Shown here piece after piece: positions 62,260 to 64,000 of a stretch of 64,000 bases of DNA; position 1 is the stretch's first letter; each line of letters begins with the position of its first letter. Source of the stretch: Lachnospiraceae bacterium (lineage in GTDB: Bacteria; Bacillota; Clostridia; Lachnospirales; Lachnospiraceae); the NCBI GenBank assembly GCA_017442585.1, contig JAFRZM010000011.1, positions 124,001-188,000 on the forward strand, in the 5' to 3' direction. The position numbers and the translations under genes were made by a program. Below the pieces are notes generated by a model. That model was given only the letters and a program-made list of their open reading frames with translations. It ran no database searches and was not told where the DNA came from.

Positions 62260-63369
62260 ATGAAAAAAACATTATTGACAGTAGTTGCTGTTGTTGTGAC
62301 GCTTGCGTTATTTGCAGGTGTTGGTGCGTCGATTTACTATTCGGTAAGTTCGTATAATTCGATTACCGCATATGTAAAAGAGATGCATGACAAAGAGATT
62401 CCGGAGGAGACAAGGGAGAATGATGTTAAGATAGCGGAAAGCTATAAGATTATGTCGACCGAAGATATTTCGGATGCTTATAAGAGTGGGGATACATCAA
62501 AGCTTAATGATAAGCAGAAAGAAACACTTGATATGGCCAAGAAGGTCGTTGACGAAGTTATTAAAGACGGAATGAGCGACTTTGAGAAGGAAGTGGCCAT
62601 TTATGACTGGATGTGTAAAAACCTTGCTCATGATGAAAACCTTCTTGTAGTAATACCTACAGGTTCCGGTGAGCCTGATACGCCTTACGGGGTTTTGAAA
62701 TTCCATAACGCAGTATGTGTAGGTTATGCAACAACATTCCGTTTATTCATGCAGATGATGGATATTGAGTGTATGGTTGTTCATAATACTGAGTGCTATC
62801 ATAGCTGGGATCTTGTGAAAATCGACGGTGATTGGTATCATACAGATATTTATGCGGATGTGGGACGTGGTAATTATACACATTTTAACCTTCCTGATTC
62901 CATGAGAAGGACACAGGCCAATTGGGATACATCATATTTCCCTGCAGCGACTTCTTTAAAGTATAATAAGTCGATGGAAAATATGGTTAAGGTGGCAAAT
63001 GTATTTGAACTTCCGACTGCGTTATCACAGATAGTATTAAGCGATACTCATTCTGCATTTATTAAGATTGACGGAGAAGTAAATGAGGATATTGCACATA
63101 AGGCTGTTGCAATAACAAATATATTTGCAGAGGCATTAAACGGTGTATATATTCCAAATGTAAACATATGGCTTGATGGAGCACAGTGGTATCCGGATGA
63201 TTTGAACGGTGGATTCTTATTCAGCGTATCATTCTATTTCTATCAGGAGAATGAAGCAAGCGAGTCGTTAACTGATGAAGAGCGTACCGAGATGAATGAT
63301 ATTATCTATGAGATAATTAATCAGATTCAGGAGCAGTTATCGGGAAATAACACTGAAAATATGGAATAA
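62260..63369 (+). CDS. Membrane-anchored transglutaminase-like protein, copy 1
   Basis: A 369-residue protein with an N-terminal membrane helix (about 4-28; VVAVVVTLALFAGVGASIYY), a charged helical stretch (about 35-105) and a transglutaminase-like core (about 105-225). The Cys-His-Asp triad is intact: C153 in AVCVGYATTFRLF, H181 in CYHSWDL and D196 in YHTDIYADV. About 145 further residues have no recognised domain. Such secreted cores can crosslink proteins or cleave peptide bonds; the substrate is unknown. The start was set at 62260 after AGAGAGGA. A close paralogue begins 105 bases after its stop. Confidence 0.85.
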   Translation: MKKTLLTVVAVVVTLALFAGVGASIYYSVSSYNSITAYVKEMHDKEIPEETRENDVKIAESYKIMSTEDISDAYKSGDTSKLNDKQKETLDMAKKVVDEVIKDGMSDFEKEVAIYDWMCKNLAHDENLLVVIPTGSGEPDTPYGVLKFHNAVCVGYATTFRLFMQMMDIECMVVHNTECYHSWDLVKIDGDWYHTDIYADVGRGNYTHFNLPDSMRRTQANWDTSYFPAATSLKYNKSMENMVKVANVFELPTALSQIVLSDTHSAFIKIDGEVNEDIAHKAVAITNIFAEALNGVYIPNVNIWLDGAQWYPDDLNGGFLFSVSFYFYQENEASESLTDEERTEMNDIIYEIINQIQEQLSGNNTENME

Positions 63370-63417
63370 TACTCTAAGCAAACATTTTGTTTACTTATGG
63401 GAAAGTTTGTGATAAAC

Positions 63418-63447
63418 TTGCCTTTGTGTGGTTAAACCGCATACAAT
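63418..63447 (+). promoter_or_regulatory. Promoter of transglutaminase copy 2
   Basis: TTGCCT at 63418-63423, 18-base spacer, TACAAT at 63442-63447. An inverted repeat AAGTTT-GTGAT-AAACTT (63403-63419) overlaps the -35 box and could be an operator. Confidence 0.5.
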
Positions 63448-63474
63448 AGATATATTTTTAAAGGGGAGAAAAAA

Positions 63475-64000
63475 ATGAAAAGCAATGGTTTTAAAATCAC
63501 ATGTGTTGTGATTGTGGCAGTATTATTACTTGCCGGTGTAGGTACTTCAATTTGTTATTCATTAAAGTCTTATAAGGCTATTAATGAATATGTAAAGGAA
63601 ATGCATGAAAAAGAAGAGCCTGAAGAGACTCAGGAAAATGATGTAACAATAGCAGGAAGCTATAAGATTCGTTCAACAGAAGCTATTTCTGATGCTTATA
63701 AGAGCGGTGATACATCTGCTTTAGATGATAAGCAGAAAGAAACACTTGATATGGCTTCAAAGATCTTAGACGAAATCATCACTGACGGAATGAGTGATTA
63801 CGAAAAAGAAATTGCTGTATATGATTGGATGTGCAAGAATCTTGCAAACGACAGCAACCTTCTTGTAGTAATCCCTGCAGGTTCAGGTGATACAGATAAC
63901 CCTTACGGAGTTTTGAAGTACCATAACGCTGTATGCGTAGGATATGCTACAACATTCAGATTATTCATGCAGATGATGGATATTGAGTGTATGGTTATTC
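63475..64000 (+). CDS. Membrane-anchored transglutaminase-like protein, copy 2 (3' truncated by window)
   Basis: The frame is open from the ATG at 63475 (AAGGGGAG site) to the window end, giving 175 residues. It repeats copy 1: an N-terminal membrane helix, then a core about four-fifths identical by eye from YVKEMH onward (about 112 of 137 positions), including AVCVGYATTFRLF with the catalytic Cys. The membrane segment is much less alike, which suggests duplication followed by drift in the anchor. The His and Asp of the triad lie beyond the window. It has its own promoter, so the two copies may be regulated differently. Confidence 0.85.
   Translation, partial: MKSNGFKITCVVIVAVLLLAGVGTSICYSLKSYKAINEYVKEMHEKEEPEETQENDVTIAGSYKIRSTEAISDAYKSGDTSALDDKQKETLDMASKILDEIITDGMSDYEKEIAVYDWMCKNLANDSNLLVVIPAGSGDTDNPYGVLKYHNAVCVGYATTFRLFMQMMDIECMVI

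Noticed and set aside
1..64000. CRISPR array, insertion sequence, prophage or integrated element
   Set aside because: No regularly spaced repeats, transposase or integrase motifs, or long direct repeats were seen, and gene content and spacing are uniform.

Overview
The window looks like a chromosomal segment of a Firmicute of the Lachnospiraceae type (Clostridia, low to moderate G+C). The basis is gene order rather than a marker gene: rel-MBL-hemZ-hisS-aspS, asp23-nusB-xseA-xseB-ispA-dxs-tlyA-nadK-recN, DUF5688 and GNAT genes, AGGAGG-type ribosome sites, sigma-A promoters and U-tailed terminators. Several proteins have signal or anchor segments, and no outer-membrane genes are seen. No spore gene follows recN, where spore formers often carry spoIVB-spo0A. 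No rRNA, CRISPR array, insertion sequence, phage or attachment site was seen; almost all genes are on the + strand and packed into operons.

Layout. 1-4750: end of an aminotransferase, a small membrane protein, a cyclophilin (- strand), a secreted papain-like protein that has lost its catalytic residues, and a GNAT enzyme. 4736-12167: rel (ppGpp), a metallo-beta-lactamase-fold hydrolase, hemZ, hisS, aspS. 12228-12923: a stand-alone gene behind a flagellar-type (sigma-28) promoter. 12972-17920: ispE, a GntR regulator, murI, a DUF1934 gene, and a soluble chemoreceptor fused to an iron-hydrogenase-like domain. 17958-21471: a frameshifted leucine-rich-repeat surface protein, a membrane-anchored unknown, and an exported trigger-factor-like protein. 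21528-32275: asnS; an apbE/NusG-II/Gx set that recalls flavin electron-export loci; recJ; a membrane unknown; a methyltransferase; hslO; nadE; an anchored surface protein.

32404-37778 is the most unusual part. Three consecutive signalling genes encode a hybrid kinase whose H-box histidine is Arg, a response regulator with two copies of a helical module also found at the kinase C-terminus, and a membrane GGDEF protein whose signature is NGNEM. Immediately downstream is a complete oligopeptide ABC operon (oppBCDFA) with a strong promoter and a terminator-like hairpin in its leader.

44291-57088: tRNA-Arg(CCG), an SH3 protein, rluF, a divergent NAD+-dependent DNA ligase, then the asp23-to-recN housekeeping operon (stress protein, transcription antitermination, exonuclease VII, isoprenoid precursors, NAD kinase, repair). 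57087-64000: a DUF5688 gene (- strand), a membrane-anchored FKBP/trigger-factor protein, an MBOAT/DHHW pair for surface polymer acylation, and two tandem membrane-anchored transglutaminase-like genes, the second cut by the window edge.

All functional calls come from reading motifs; no database search was run. There is no gene-free stretch longer than about 300 bases.
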